NCBI RefSeq assembly: GCF_023898315.1
Contig: NC_064619.1
Coordinates: 501,304,594 to 501,368,593 of the forward strand
Direction: 5' to 3'
DNA from: Schistocerca nitens
Taxonomy: Eukaryota; Arthropoda; Insecta; Orthoptera; Acrididae
Length of the DNA stretch: 64,000 nt
Positions 1 through 10,194 of the stretch are shown here, one piece after another. Made by a program: the position numbers and the translations under genes. Numbering within the stretch: position 1 is the stretch's first letter; the number at the start of each line of letters is the position of its first letter. Under the pieces are notes generated by a model. That model was given only the letters and a program-made list of their open reading frames with translations. It was not told the origin of the DNA and searched no databases.

Positions 1-1104
1 CGCGCTATTCGTCCACGAGACTCAGAGGGTCATAGACACGGGTTCCCAGGTAGATGCCGTGTTTCTTGACTTCCGCAAGGCGTTTGATACAGTTCCCCAC
101 AGTCGTTTAATGAACAAAGTAAGAGCATATGGACTATCAGATCAATTGTGTGATTGAATTGAAGAGTTCCTAGATAACAGAACGCAGCATGTCATTCTCA
201 GTGGAGAGAAGTCTTCCGAAGTAAGAGTGATTTCAGGTGTGCCGCAGGGGATTGTCGTAGGACCGTTGCTATTCACAATATACATAAATGACCTTGTGGA
301 TAACATCGGAAGTTTACTGAGGCTTTTTGCGCATGATGCTGTAGTATATCGAAACGTTGTAACAATGGAAAATTGTACTTAAATGCAGACGGATCTGCAA
401 CGAATGACGCATGGTGCAGGGAATGGCAATTGAATCTCAATGTAGACTAGTGTAATGTGTTGCGAATACATAGAAAGAAAGATCCCTTATCATTTACCTA
501 CAATATAGCAGGTCAGCAACTGGAAGCAGTTAATTCCATAAAGTATCTGGGAGTAGGCATTAGGAGTGATTTAAAATGGAATAATCATATAAAGTTGATC
601 GTCGGTAAAGCAGATGCCAGACTGAGATTCATTGGAAGAAACCTAAGGAAATGCAATCCGAAAACAAAGGAAGTAGGTTACAGTACACTTGTTCGCCCAC
701 TGCTTGAATATTGCTCAGCAGTGTGGGATCCGTACCAGATAGGGTTGATAGAAGAGAGAGAGAAGATCTAACGGAGAGCAGCGCCCTTCGTTACAGGATC
801 ATTTAGTAATCGCGAAAGCGTTACGGAGATGGTAGATAAACTCCAGTGGAAGACTCTGCAGGAGAGACGCTCAGTAGCTCGGTACGGGCTTTTGTTAAAG
901 TTTCGAGAACATACCTTCACCGTGGAGTCAAGCAGTATATTGCTCCCTCCTTACGTATATCTCGCGAAGAGACCATGAGGATAAAATTAGAGAGGTTAGA
1001 GCACACACAGAGGCATACCGACAATCTTTCTTTCCACGAACAATACGAGAATGGAATAGAATGGAGCCACCACACACCGGAGTATGGATGTAGATGTAGA
1101 TATA
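1..1104 (+). mobile_element. Jockey-like non-LTR retrotransposon (LINE), 5' cut by window edge, dead
   Basis: Reverse transcriptase core and C-terminal region of a non-LTR element. From base 2 the frame reads DAVFLDFRKAFDTVPHSRL, then VPQG, PLLFTIYINDLVD and a decayed catalytic box FAHDA (family FADDA). An open stretch at 457-771 carries NSIKYLGVGIRSDLKWNNHI and VRPLLEYCSAVWDPY, the usual region after the fingers-palm. Stops near 155-157 and 380 and later frameshifts break it. The copy ends in a tgtagatgtagatatag tail near 1104. The same tail ends the copies at 15.9-16.8 kb and 26.6-26.9 kb. Clade assignment is from motif style only. Confidence 0.85.
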
Positions 1105-1209
1105 GAGTCTTGTGTTAAGAGCAATCCAAATGTTTCCGTTCGAAGGCTGGACACCCGAATGGGTATGCCAGTCACGGTAAATTGCCGTGAGCACTGAGGC
1201 TATCGTCCT

Positions 1210-1640
1210 ACCGACGCTCTAGGTAATGAAACATCGTATCCTGATGCGTGAAAAAGTCGGTAACTGCGTGCTGCACACGCCGTGCAACAGGAATCGCTGC
1301 CCCTTCATTGTCTTTTTTAAGGGGCCGAAACTGTCAAATCGAGTGGGGAGAGATCAGGACTGTGGACGGGGAGGGGGGGGGGGGGGGTTGTACGTTCACC
1401 ACATGTTGTTCTCCGTAATGGATGAAGCTTGCCTCCAGATAGAGCGGCGTCTTGTGTAGAATCGCGACCAGCAGGGAACTTGGCACACCATTCCACAATA
1501 GGGATTTTCGACAGACATTCTGCCCCGTATACGTTCTTCATTCTCCGTTGGATGTCTGCTGGGGTTTGTCCTTCGATAGCCGTGAAAATAATAACAGTAC
1601 GTATTTGATATTTAAAGGCATTTGATAATAACTCCGCCAT
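1210..1640 (-). pseudogene. Internally deleted mariner-type transposase
   Basis: On the minus strand, 1640 down to about 1430 encodes a mariner-type helix-turn-helix segment (IRTVIIFTAIEGQTPADIQ, then VYGAECLSK and VEWCAKFPAGRDSTQDA). It runs through a G/C homopolymer region (about 1369-1388) directly into HSPDLSPLDLTV and, after a one-base shift, LKKTMKGQRF, which is the extreme C-terminus of such transposases. The DDE/D catalytic middle is missing. This is a deletion derivative, unlikely to be functional. Confidence 0.7.
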
Positions 1641-2022
1641 AGTTCACGTTTTCTCATATACCGTACGCACAACGGAGGGACACGAAAGCCACACTAATAC
1701 TTTCCCCACATATCGGTGCTTTAATACCTGCGTGGGAGTCGTGCTACGTTGCATATACGCAGCAGCAAAGTCCGTATTCATAAAACAAAAAAAAAAGAAG
1801 AAGATGTTTCTCTGAATCAAACACATCCATCTCATGAAAATTGTGTTTCCAAGGCACAAGTAACATTTTTATGCTTCTCTTTTGATTTTTGATGTCATTA
1901 GACGGCGATTTTACCGATATCTCGCCAAATTTACTACTGTCGACCCCCGATAATTCAGAATTCAAAAGACTTAAAAAAAAGTTCGAATAATTGCAAGTCC
2001 TATCTAACGAAACCTTGAATGA
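1641..2022. other. Unannotated spacer
   Basis: No gene or recognised repeat seen. AT-rich sequence with an A-run near 1787-1800. Short open frames here are not supported by any domain. Confidence 0.5.
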
Positions 2023-2230
2023 CCGTCAGGCGGAGTAACCGCGAGGTCTGAGGCGGCTTGTCACGGTCCGCGCGGTTGCCCCCGTCCGAGGTTCGAGTCC
2101 TCCCTCGGACATGGGTGTGTGTGTTGTCCTTAGCGCAAGTTTGTTTAAGTTAGATTAATAAGTTCGTAAGACTTGGGACCGATGACCTCAGCATTTTGGT
2201 CCCATAGAACCTTACCACAAATTTCCAAAA
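2023..2230 (+). mobile_element. tRNA-derived SINE, TSD cttgaatga
   Basis: A Pol III B-box-like ggttcgagtcctccc lies near 2092, followed by the body ggacatgggtgtgtgtgttg and the tail ggtcccatagaacctt. It is flanked by a 9-bp direct repeat cttgaatga at 2014-2022 and 2231-2239. The tail differs from the commoner SINE of this window, so this is a separate subfamily. A minus-strand tail fragment of it lies at about 39477-39560. Confidence 0.85.
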
Positions 2231-2767
2231 CTTGAATGATCGAGGGTGAATCAAGAAATAGTCGAAATACGGGTATACAGAATAAAAAAAACGCTTTAAA
2301 AATCATTGATCTCTTTCTACTTCAGTGACATCCAGAGTGCTTGGGCAAACTCATTTTCTATTGTGATGGAAGTCGAATATACCTCACCCCTTCGTTCTAT
2401 GGACATTTTTACGGAACGTCTCCAATTACGGCCTTGCATCTTCTGATGTCACAGATGGAATCGACTCTTCTTCTTCTTCGTCTTCTGCTTTATCCATTAT
2501 CGTTAAAATGAATGAAATCATCGAATGTTCTACTTTCTCCTATATCAGGAAGAGGAAATCTGCGAGAGTAAAGCTTTCATACTTCTTTGAATTCATTTTT
2601 ACAACACATTCATGTGCTACAGTACGATATTTATTGTTGATTAAACAAAGAAACATCGCGAAAAGTTGAACGTCGAAACAGTTACCCACATAAATGACAA
2701 CAGTTGTATCATCGAGTGCTAGACAGCCGCAGACTTATAACTATAGTAGAACGAGATTTATCAGAGG
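2231..2767. other. Unannotated spacer
   Basis: Nothing recognised. It contains a (ttc)-rich stretch near 2466-2483 and no supported coding frame. Confidence 0.4.
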
Positions 2768-2962
2768 AGTGTGCACTGATGTGAAACTTCCTGGCGGATT
2801 AAAACTGTGTGAGGCCCGAGACTCGAACTCAGGATATTTGCCTTTCACGGGCAAGTGCTCTACCGACTGAGCGACGCAAGCACGAATCAAGACCCGCTCT
2901 CACAGCTTCAGTTCTGGCAGTACCTCGTCTCCTACCTTCCAAACTTTACAGGAACTCTTCTG
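2768..2962 (-). mobile_element. tRNA-derived SINE-like repeat
   Basis: The minus strand shows a tRNA-like unit at about 2810-2880: an A-box within gctcagtcggtagagcac, an anticodon-arm-like ttgcc...ggcaa hairpin and a B-box gagttcgagtctc. It is followed by a body with cttcctggcggattaaaa. The layout matches an arthropod tRNA-derived repeat rather than a functional tRNA gene. Boundaries are approximate and no TSD was found. Confidence 0.6.
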
Positions 2963-4647
2963 CGAACCTGCTTCTGTGAAGGTTCGGATTACCGTGTTTG
3001 TTGGCAGTATATAGTGGTAATCACTTCGATTCATCGAGCGTACTAGAACACAGAACTTCTTGGATACATCGAGGTTTTGTCAAAAGACAAGACAATTAGT
3101 TACATTTATCCAGAAATTCGATTTTTGGAGGTATGAATTAGCAGTTGTCGACTGTGCATCCTTTCGTATCACCGTAGCCATTACGAGCCTTCGTATTTGT
3201 TACCGTTGCGATACTAAGACTCGCGAAGAATGCGCCTCGCAGACACATGCGCACATTTCGGAAGAGGAACCCCCGCCCACGACATCGGGAAGCTCATATA
3301 CACTCATCCGCTTTGAGGCACCAGCTGAGTGAAAGTTCGCCGTTGCGCCACGTTCAAAGCTGCTCGGTGATATACGGACGGAGCCACTGTATGTCCCGAG
3401 ACGCCGTGCAAATGACCTACATCGCGAGCTTCCATTCACTCGTCCCCAGGGGACCTCTGCTCTTTCCGAGGCCAGCGAACTCCCTCATTAGAAAGGCGCA
3501 CATCTTGTTAGCGCGCCCGCCAGTGGTCGTCCCTTTTTTATTGACCTACAGAACCAATCAGACACATTGTTTTTTTCATACTAGTGTTGCTCACTGCAGG
3601 TAGTTTTTCTGAGGCTCTTTCGTTCAGAGCGGGTGTTATTGCGAAAAACAAACGATCTGGTAGACAAATTTCGTTTTCGTAAATGATCTCTGATCAAAGA
3701 TTTTTTAATTGCTTTCTATCTGTATTTATTGATGTTAGTTTTACACAATACTGATTTCGAAGATACTAAGTATCTTCAGAACCGTTACTAGAGCATTGGG
3801 TCTATCGAGATCTGCAGAATTCGGGTGTCTCATTCACACCTTGGATATGTACTGCTGTTCTCTGTGTACCAGATTTACTTTATAGCGATGGAACTGCAAA
3901 ATTGCGGGACAGCTCTCGGACAAATGGTCTGTAGTGTATAGATGCACATCAGCTTCTGCCTTTGTTAAGAAACGTAACGGTTTAACCTCTCGTCCACAGA
4001 AATGTATTCAAGAGGTAGCTAGTTTATAGAATTACCATTTTTGACGTAACTGATTCGATGAGTTTGAAAACGTGTAGCGCTCCATGAAGTAAATTTTACA
4101 GTAACTTTACAAAACTTACTGCATCTCAGATGGTTAATTGTTATTGATTTGGTACTTTTAACGTAGGTTGCTTTGACACAGAAAGCATATTTCAGTAATA
4201 ACTCTTCTCATATTTTTACTATTAATATCGATGCCATCTTTTTGATTCAACTATCTGAAATTGTGCCCTCATATTATTATACAACCAATATGTAACATAA
4301 CAAGAAAATATTCAGAAAAAATTATTCATATTGAAATAATACTGGATTGACACAGTTAAAATTAAAATCTTGGAATGTAAACAATTCAGAACGACAGAGA
4401 AAAATATGCGGGATATCAACAAAAGTAAACAACAAAATGTATCTCGAAGAGGAAAAAGAGGGAATAATTTTTTAAAAACGCATTTTTAAGTATGAAGATA
4501 TGCATAAAACTTCCGTTGCTCACAAGACTTCGCATCTGATCACATTAACGGATTATACTGCACTACTTTCATGCTACATATATTTTAATGTTGACAGTCG
4601 TAACTAAGGCTGAACAAAATGTTTTTTGGAGTGATTGGTAAAGCGTA
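2963..4647. other. Unannotated spacer with one small palindrome
   Basis: No host gene recognised. At 3754-3772 there is a near-perfect hairpin, gaagatact-a-agtatcttc. Read on the minus strand it sits in a context (ctgaaga ... gaaa) resembling the hammerhead-like arms described elsewhere in this window. The remainder is AT-rich. Confidence 0.4.
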
Positions 4648-4809
4648 GCTAAAAATGGTTCAAATGGCTCTAAGCACTATGGGACTTAACATCTGAGGTC
4701 ATCAGTCCCCTAGACTTAGAACTACCTGAACCTAACGACATCACTCAGATCCATGCCCGAGGCAGGATTCGAACCTGTGACCGTAGCAGCCTCGTGGTTC
4801 CGGACTGAA
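4648..4809 (-). mobile_element. tRNA-derived SINE, 5'-truncated, TSD gtaaagcgta
   Basis: The minus-strand copy runs from the tail (aaaaatggttcaaatggct on +) to just past the B-box (gattcgaacctgtgacc) and is cut inside the tRNA-like head. The 10-bp TSD gtaaagcgta lies at 4638-4647 and 4810-4819. Confidence 0.9.
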
Positions 4810-4819
4810 GTAAAGCGTA

Positions 4820-5717
4820 TCCCTGAACAAGTACAAGTAAGCCAATTTCATAATTCCAACCACAGATTCAGGTTGCCTACAAAATTCCATCTCTGACTGG
4901 GCGGATCATTAATTTTAAGATTCATAAACCTTAATCGATCTCTTTATGCAACTACGTTAATTATCCCTGGCTAACGAATGCCTCAGATGGATTGCTCCTA
5001 CATCGAGTGGAGGGAGCAGAGAAATTTCCACATTCGCCATTACTGTAGAATGTGCTCAATATGACGAAACTCCTTAAAAGCTCCTGGCTGTTACATTTGA
5101 ATCTGAGTTGAAGCACTGTGGTAGCGGAGGCATACAATTTTACTCCCTCGTTCGGGGAATTGGCAGTCAAACAGGTGTCCCAACTTGAGAGTCAAAGAGA
5201 CCGTGCTGCCCGCCAGAGTGAGGCTGCACCAAGGGTTCGATTTCTCCCCCTATCATGACGGCTGCGCGAACTTGCTTGTTTCCTGCGGACGCACATCACG
5301 GATTGACCGAGTTTACAAACAGCAGACAGAAGCACTCTCTAGCCCCATTTAGTAGCTGACCTCGGACGAGTACGCACTACAAATAGCAAGAGTGCGGCAG
5401 TCACCGCGATTTTGGTATGCAAGCGTTGTCTTCCAATAACTTGTGTTAAGACAGTCCAGTTTGGACAGCATGATTGTTGTTAGGAAACGCGCAGCGACTA
5501 CGGTGGTTGTTTCAGTGCAATCACTCTGTTCTTCACAGCGATAATCCTACATCGCACCTGCACTGATAGCATTGCGGTACGCTCTGTCGTTCGGCCCGTG
5601 CCTTTGTACACGTAATACGGAACTCATGGCTAGAAACTCTCAGTTTCTTGACTCATTTGTCACACATTCCTCGCTCTTCCTCTAGGGGCTCGGCCTATTC
5701 TCATTTACATTTCTCAT
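4820..5717. other. Unannotated spacer
   Basis: No domain-bearing frame and no recognised repeat. The 4961-5170 minus frame has no detectable family features. Confidence 0.4.

Positions 5718-5787
<70 letters not shown>
5718..5787. repeat. (GT)n microsatellite
   Basis: About 70 bp of GT dinucleotides interrupted once by gtat near 5750. Poly-Cys/Val frames across it are artefacts of the repeat. Confidence 0.97.
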
Positions 5788-5789
<2 letters not shown>

Positions 5790-7070
5790 CCCTTGTTCTA
5801 CAGCAAGGCGAATCTTACCAAGTCACCCAGAACTGCCATGCTTTCTACTTTTTATTCGTCTCATTCATCAGCTATAGATCAATGGCTGCACTCTGACGAT
5901 GTCTTCAGCATAGGAGGATGAAACGTTATTCAGAAAATTATGCCTTGCGCCATTGCGCCACTTCCTAGTGCCCATAAAAAAGTCACGAAGGACAGAAGGA
6001 ATTCCGTGAAGTGATGGCATAAACGTGTATTTCCTGTCATTTCAAGACCATTATCATCTTGGGTTGTTTCTCCAACAGTCATCACCATGACAATACATGA
6101 ATTTCAGGGAAAACATCCAGCGCAACTATTGTGAGCCCCAGCAGCAATTTTTATAGTGTTGTCTAACGATAACTCGCAACCACTTGTCGAGATAGATGAG
6201 GCTCGAAAGATGCTGTCAGAGAGTAGTGAATACGTCCTTACTGGCGCCCAATGGAGTGGCATTTGATAGTGATAACGCCGACGTGTGACAAGGTAGACTG
6301 TTGCAGCTAGCCGCCATTCAGCAGTCACCAGTCGTGCTCAGAACGCCGCCTTGATCCTTCTCTCCTCGCCTCGCATCGCGCGTTTGTTGCGACGCTCGTA
6401 CGCTTTTCTGCTGCCAGTTGGCTACGGCGACTGTTGTCACGGCAGCTGACACCACTTTTGAGTCCTTCCAACTAACCGCCATGTTTCAACTGTCACTACT
6501 GTGCTCATGAAACAACTTACGTCGCCGACGTAGGAAAGAACAACTCAGATGAAATACATCATAAATGGATAGTCTCTGCAAATAGGGTGTCAACAGTTAC
6601 GTATGAAGATTACTTCCATCTATTCAGCAAGCAGCGCCCGGCTTTGGCGCTGCCGCACTGGCTCTGTCAGTCGCCTTCACGCTCCAGTGATCCCTGCCTC
6701 CCTGCGGGCACCAACACCTGTTCCAGCTGTTGATGGCAGCACCTGCCGTGTCCTTGGTGAAAGTAATTAAAAGCAGCCGAGTGTGAAACGCAACACGTAC
6801 AAGTCAAATAATTTCGAGGAAAAGTGGAAAGTTTGTATTACTGGTTATCTATCTGTTTATTTTAAGACATGGAATTATGTAACTTTTTAGTTGAGACGTT
6901 CACGTAGATTCACTTTTTACGCTCACTTTTCAGTGGTAAGCAACCGCTATGTCACACAAATGCACTAAACGATATAAATACTTATTTTCATTCTTATCAC
7001 TGTTAGTTATTTTTACGCCCTTTTTCCGTTCGTTCCGTGATAGATCCATGGATTTTTTTTTGGTTAGAAA
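5788..7070. other. Unannotated spacer
   Basis: No gene recognised. A moderately GC-rich part at about 6290-6500 and 6620-6750 contains no supported coding frame. Confidence 0.4.
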
Positions 7071-7085
7071 CGTTATAAAGCCAAC

Positions 7086-7284
7086 AAAATGGTTCAAATG
7101 GCTCTGAGCAATATGGGACTTAACATCTGAGGTCATCAGTCCCCTAGAACTTAGAACTACTTAAACCTAACTAACCTAAGGACATCACACACATCCATGC
7201 CCGAGGCAGGATTCAACCTGCGACCGTAGCTTTCGCGCGGTTCCAGATTGAAGCGCTTAGAACCGCTCGGCCATACCAGCCGGC
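7086..7284 (-). mobile_element. tRNA-derived SINE, TSD ataaagccaac
   Basis: A full-length minus copy from the tail aaaatggttcaaatggct to the head end ccagccgg. The 11-bp TSD ataaagccaac is at 7075-7085 and 7285-7295. It interrupts the left arm of the inverted-repeat element around it, so it is the younger insertion. Confidence 0.93.
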
Positions 7285-7314
7285 ATAAAGCCAACATCGT
7301 GTAAATATTTCTTT

Positions 7315-7365
7315 ACTTAAAACAACCGGTTTCGGCAGACTTTGCTGTCATCTTCAGGTCTTAAT
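7315..7365 (-). ncRNA. Hammerhead-ribozyme-like motif, left arm
   Basis: On the minus strand, in order: stem I 5' strand uuaagac, core CUGAAGA (7351-7357 on +), a short stem II hairpin (CAG/CUG with a mismatch below), GAAA (7330-7333), self-complementary CCGG (7326-7329), UU, then stem I 3' strand guuuuaa. This matches the hammerhead core CUGANGA...GAAA...UH with a minimal stem III. Cleavage activity is not shown. Confidence 0.6.
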
Positions 7366-7713
7366 TTTTTTTTTAATTATGAAACGTGTTCACTTTAAGC
7401 ATGACCTCACTCCAACTTGTCGAGCACATTATAAAAGGTTTGTCACAACTAAAATATTTAAAAAGATAAAGCACGTTACGTACACGGCCATGGCCATGTC
7501 CATATACGAGTATATACCGCTCACAGATGATTGTAACGTTACAAAAATACAGTATACAGTAGCGTGACACAATAGTCATCCACAAGGTGCTTTACGTTTT
7601 TAAATGTTTATTTATGACATACCTTTATAATATGATCTTTTTCTCTTTGTCCACATGACAACTTGGCGTGAGGTCCAGCTTAAAATGAGCAGGTTTCATA
7701 GCTAAAAGATTTT

Positions 7714-7762
7714 TTTAAGACCTGAAGATACAGCAAAGTCTGTCGAAACCGGTTGTTTTAAA
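7714..7762 (+). ncRNA. Hammerhead-ribozyme-like motif, right arm
   Basis: Plus-strand mirror of the left-arm motif. Stem I uuuaagac pairs with guuuuaaa over 8 bp, allowing G-U. The core CUGAAGA is at 7722-7728. Stem II is ACAG/CUGU, where the lower pair is A-U instead of the left arm's A-C. GAAA is at 7745-7748, CCGG at 7749-7752, and UU is the presumed cleavage-site dinucleotide. All expected core residues are present. Confidence 0.65.
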
Positions 7763-7832
7763 TAAAGAAACATTAAGGCGATCTTGGCTTTACAATGTTT
7801 TTAGCAAGTAAAACAAATCGTTCCTTCTTTCT

Positions 7833-7932
7833 TGGCTCAAATGGCTCTGAGCACTACGGGACTTAACATCTGAGGTCATCAGTCCCCTAGAAGTTAGAAC
7901 TACTTAAACCTACCGGCCACCGTGGCCTGACC
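7833..7932 (-). mobile_element. tRNA-derived SINE with internal deletion
   Basis: The minus-strand tail (ggctcaaatggctctgagc through ttagaactacttaaaccta) is joined directly to the extreme head end ccggccaccgtggcc, so the tRNA B-box and body are missing. No TSD was identified. Confidence 0.75.
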
Positions 7933-8147
7933 TTCTGTCTTCTCAAAATGGATTTTTGTTCTGAATGGTAGAACCTCCCATCTTTCAGTTCTCACTCTAC
8001 TTCATCAACCGAGCGACATTGCCCAGTGGTCTACTCACTGGACTTACATTCAAGAGAAATGTGGCTTTATTTTACTTTCCAAAATATGTCCGCTTCTCAC
8101 GGTGACCATAAACGTAACATGACCAATGCACCAAGTCAGGAAGAGTG

Positions 8148-9288
8148 CACTGAGTTGGCAAAGGTCATGGAATACCTCCTAACATCGTGTCGGATCTCCT
8201 CCAGCCCGGCGTAGTGCACCAACACGATGCGGCATTCACTCATCAAATCATTGTACGTTCCCTGCAGAAATATTGATCCATGCTGACTCTATATCCGCCA
8301 TAATGGCCTGCGTGTAGCTGGTGCAGAATTTTGTGCACGAAATGGTCTCTGGATTATGTCCCATAAACCTTCGATGGGATTCATGTTGGGCGATCTAGGT
8401 GGCCGAATAATTCCCTCGAATTGTCCAGAATGTTTTTCAAGCCAATCAGGAACAGCTGTTGCCGAGTGACATGGCGGCATTGTCATCCATAAAACCTCCA
8501 TAGTTATTTGGTAATCCAGCCAATGATCGGTTCAGCTGGTCCAGAAGACGCAGTCCATTCCAAGTAAAAACAGACCACACCATAATGGAGCCACTTCAAC
8601 TTTGACAGTGCCTTCTTGACAACTCGGGCCCATGACATCGGTGGGTTCTGCGTCCCACTCGAACCCTACCGTCAGCTCTCACCAGCTGAAATCAGGACTC
8701 ATTTGAGCAGACCTCAGTTTTACAGTCGGTTTACAGTTTTACAAGAGCCCAGGAGAGGCCTTGCAGGCGATGTCTTTTTTGTTAGCAAAGGCACACGCGT
8801 CGGTCGTCCTCTACCATTGTCCATTAACGCCAGATTTCGCCGCACTGTCCTAACGGATACTTTCGTCGTACGTCGCACATGGATTTCTGCTTTCATTTCA
8901 CGCAGGATGCCTTGTCAGTTAGCCCCGACAACTCTGCGCAAACGGCGCTGCTCTCGGTCGTTAAGTGAAGACCGTCGGTCGTTGCGTTGTCTGTGGTGAG
9001 AGGTAATGCGCGAAATTTCGAATTTTCAGTACACTCTTGAAGCTTTGGATCTGAGAATACTGAATTCCCAAACGAAATCCGAAATGTAATGTCCCAGCCA
9101 CCAGTCCGAGTTCGATACTTGTTAATTTCCGTCATGTGGCCATAATCACGTGGGACACATATTTACGTGAATCACCTGGGTACAAGTGACAGCTCCGCCA
9201 GTGCACTGCCCTTTTATACCCTGCGTACGCGAAACTACCGCCGTCCGTAATATGTGCATATCGCTATCCCATGACTTTTGTCACAGTG
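8148..9288 (-). mobile_element. Tc1-like transposon, degenerate (subfamily shared with 46.6-49.7 kb)
   Basis: The terminal inverted repeats (TIRs) begin cactgag/cactgtg and continue gacaaaagtcatgg in consensus. The right end is followed by TA (9289-9290) and the left by TG (a decayed TA). Length is 1141 bp. A broken minus-strand transposase fills most of it. The element at 46597-49734 has the same ends and the same subterminal sequence (cccttttataccctg). Confidence 0.88.
8190..9020 (-). pseudogene. Tc1-like transposase, dead
   Basis: Read right to left on the minus strand, one frame shows an N-terminal segment with RPTDACAF-like decay, then further frames show FEWDAEPTDVMGPSCQEGT and MEVLWMTMPPCHSATAVPDW. 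The end is RSPNMNPIEGLWDIIQRPF, the C-terminal catalytic-Glu box of Tc1 enzymes (NPIE retained). The second catalytic Asp region (DDN in the family) reads MTMP, so that Asp is lost. Several stops and shifts separate the blocks. Confidence 0.8.
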
Positions 9289-9618
9289 TATTTCTGTGAA
9301 CAGAAATTGACATCAGTCGATGGAGAGGGTCCCGATGCAAGTTCTTCTGCTTTTCCCTTAATCGCTACGATGATTTCCTCCATAAGGTTATGGAGATAAT
9401 CCTCTCTTGATCCCTGATTACCACAGATACGCATGACTTCTGACAAAGTCACGACATAAGGTTAAATCTTCAGGCTCCAGAGACATTTACATTTGTTACG
9501 AATGAAGACGCCATCTCAGTTCTATTTACTCTCCCATACTGTCCCAAGTTTCTATGTGAATATTTTACAAACCTCTATTTATCTCTGAAACATTTGTTTT
9601 CATAATTACTGTGCTATT
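9289..9618. other. Unannotated spacer
   Basis: Nothing recognised besides flanking TSD sequence. Confidence 0.4.
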
Positions 9619-9628
9619 AAAGTATTTT

Positions 9629-9936
9629 GGCAACGGCCTTGCTGCAGTGGATACACCGGTTCAAGTCAGATCACCGAAGTTAAGCGCTGTTGGGCGTAGC
9701 AGGCACTGGAATGGGTGACCGTCCGGGCCGCCTTGCGCTGTTGCCATTTTTCGGGGTGCACTCGGCCTCGTGATGCCAATTGAGTAGCGGCTCTGGTCAC
9801 AGAAAACCATCATAACAACCGGGAGAGCGGTGTGCTGACCACAAGCCTCTCCTATCCGCCTCCTCGTCTGAGGATGACACGGCGGTCGGATGGTCCCGAT
9901 GGGCCACTTGTGACCTGAAGACGGAGTGCTTTTATG
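9629..9936 (+). mobile_element. 5S rRNA-derived SINE, TSD aaagtatttt
   Basis: The head is 5S-like: ggcaacggcc, then gatcaccgaagttaagcg and gcactggaatgggtgaccg, which hold the internal control region of 5S genes. It is joined to an unrelated body (ggggtgcactcggcctcgtg ... ggagagcggtgtgctgacc). The 10-bp TSD aaagtatttt lies at 9619-9628 and 9937-9946. The lack of a full 5S molecule and the TSDs make this a SINE, not a 5S gene. Confidence 0.9.
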
Positions 9937-10194
9937 AAAGTATTTTTGGGTGCTACATTCTTTATGTTTCCGTATTGGTTTGTAGCTTTTAAAAACCATT
10001 TACCGAGTCCCGCACAGCTAAGAATTTTGATTAAATGTAGTGAAACAATGAAAGTATTCGACTGGGGCCTCAGTGTTCAAAATATGAAAAAAAGAACCAT
10101 GTGCTGGTGACTACGGACATAGAAAACCCAATCTGCTTTTTTTAACTGTAAATAAAAAATAAACGTATGTATGAAATGTTTGTTTTCGGATATA

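Larger units (their letters stand above)
7071..7799. mobile_element. Inverted-repeat element with hammerhead-like arms (Penelope-related?), SINE nested
   Basis: Two arms are inverted copies. The left arm holds ataaagccaac, then cttaaaacaaccggtttc and tcttcaggtctta. The right arm holds taagacctgaagatacagc, gaaaccggttgtttt and, further out, cttggctttacaatg. The left arm is split by the SINE at 7086-7284. Each arm carries a hammerhead-like core (separate entries). About 300 bp lie between the arms, with no recognisable coding sequence. I place it with Penelope-like elements because the same arm design surrounds a GIY-YIG endonuclease remnant at 27.4-29.0 kb. That placement is inference. Outer ends are approximate. 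Confidence 0.6.

Noticed and set aside
3060-3603. Overlapping open frames on both strands
   Set aside because: No recognisable family or splice context.
5648-5921. Two open frames with Cys/Val repeats
   Set aside because: Translation of a (GT)n microsatellite; no coding support.
9660-9730. Possible 5S rRNA gene
   Set aside because: Only part of a 5S sequence, joined to a repeat body and bracketed by TSDs: a SINE head.
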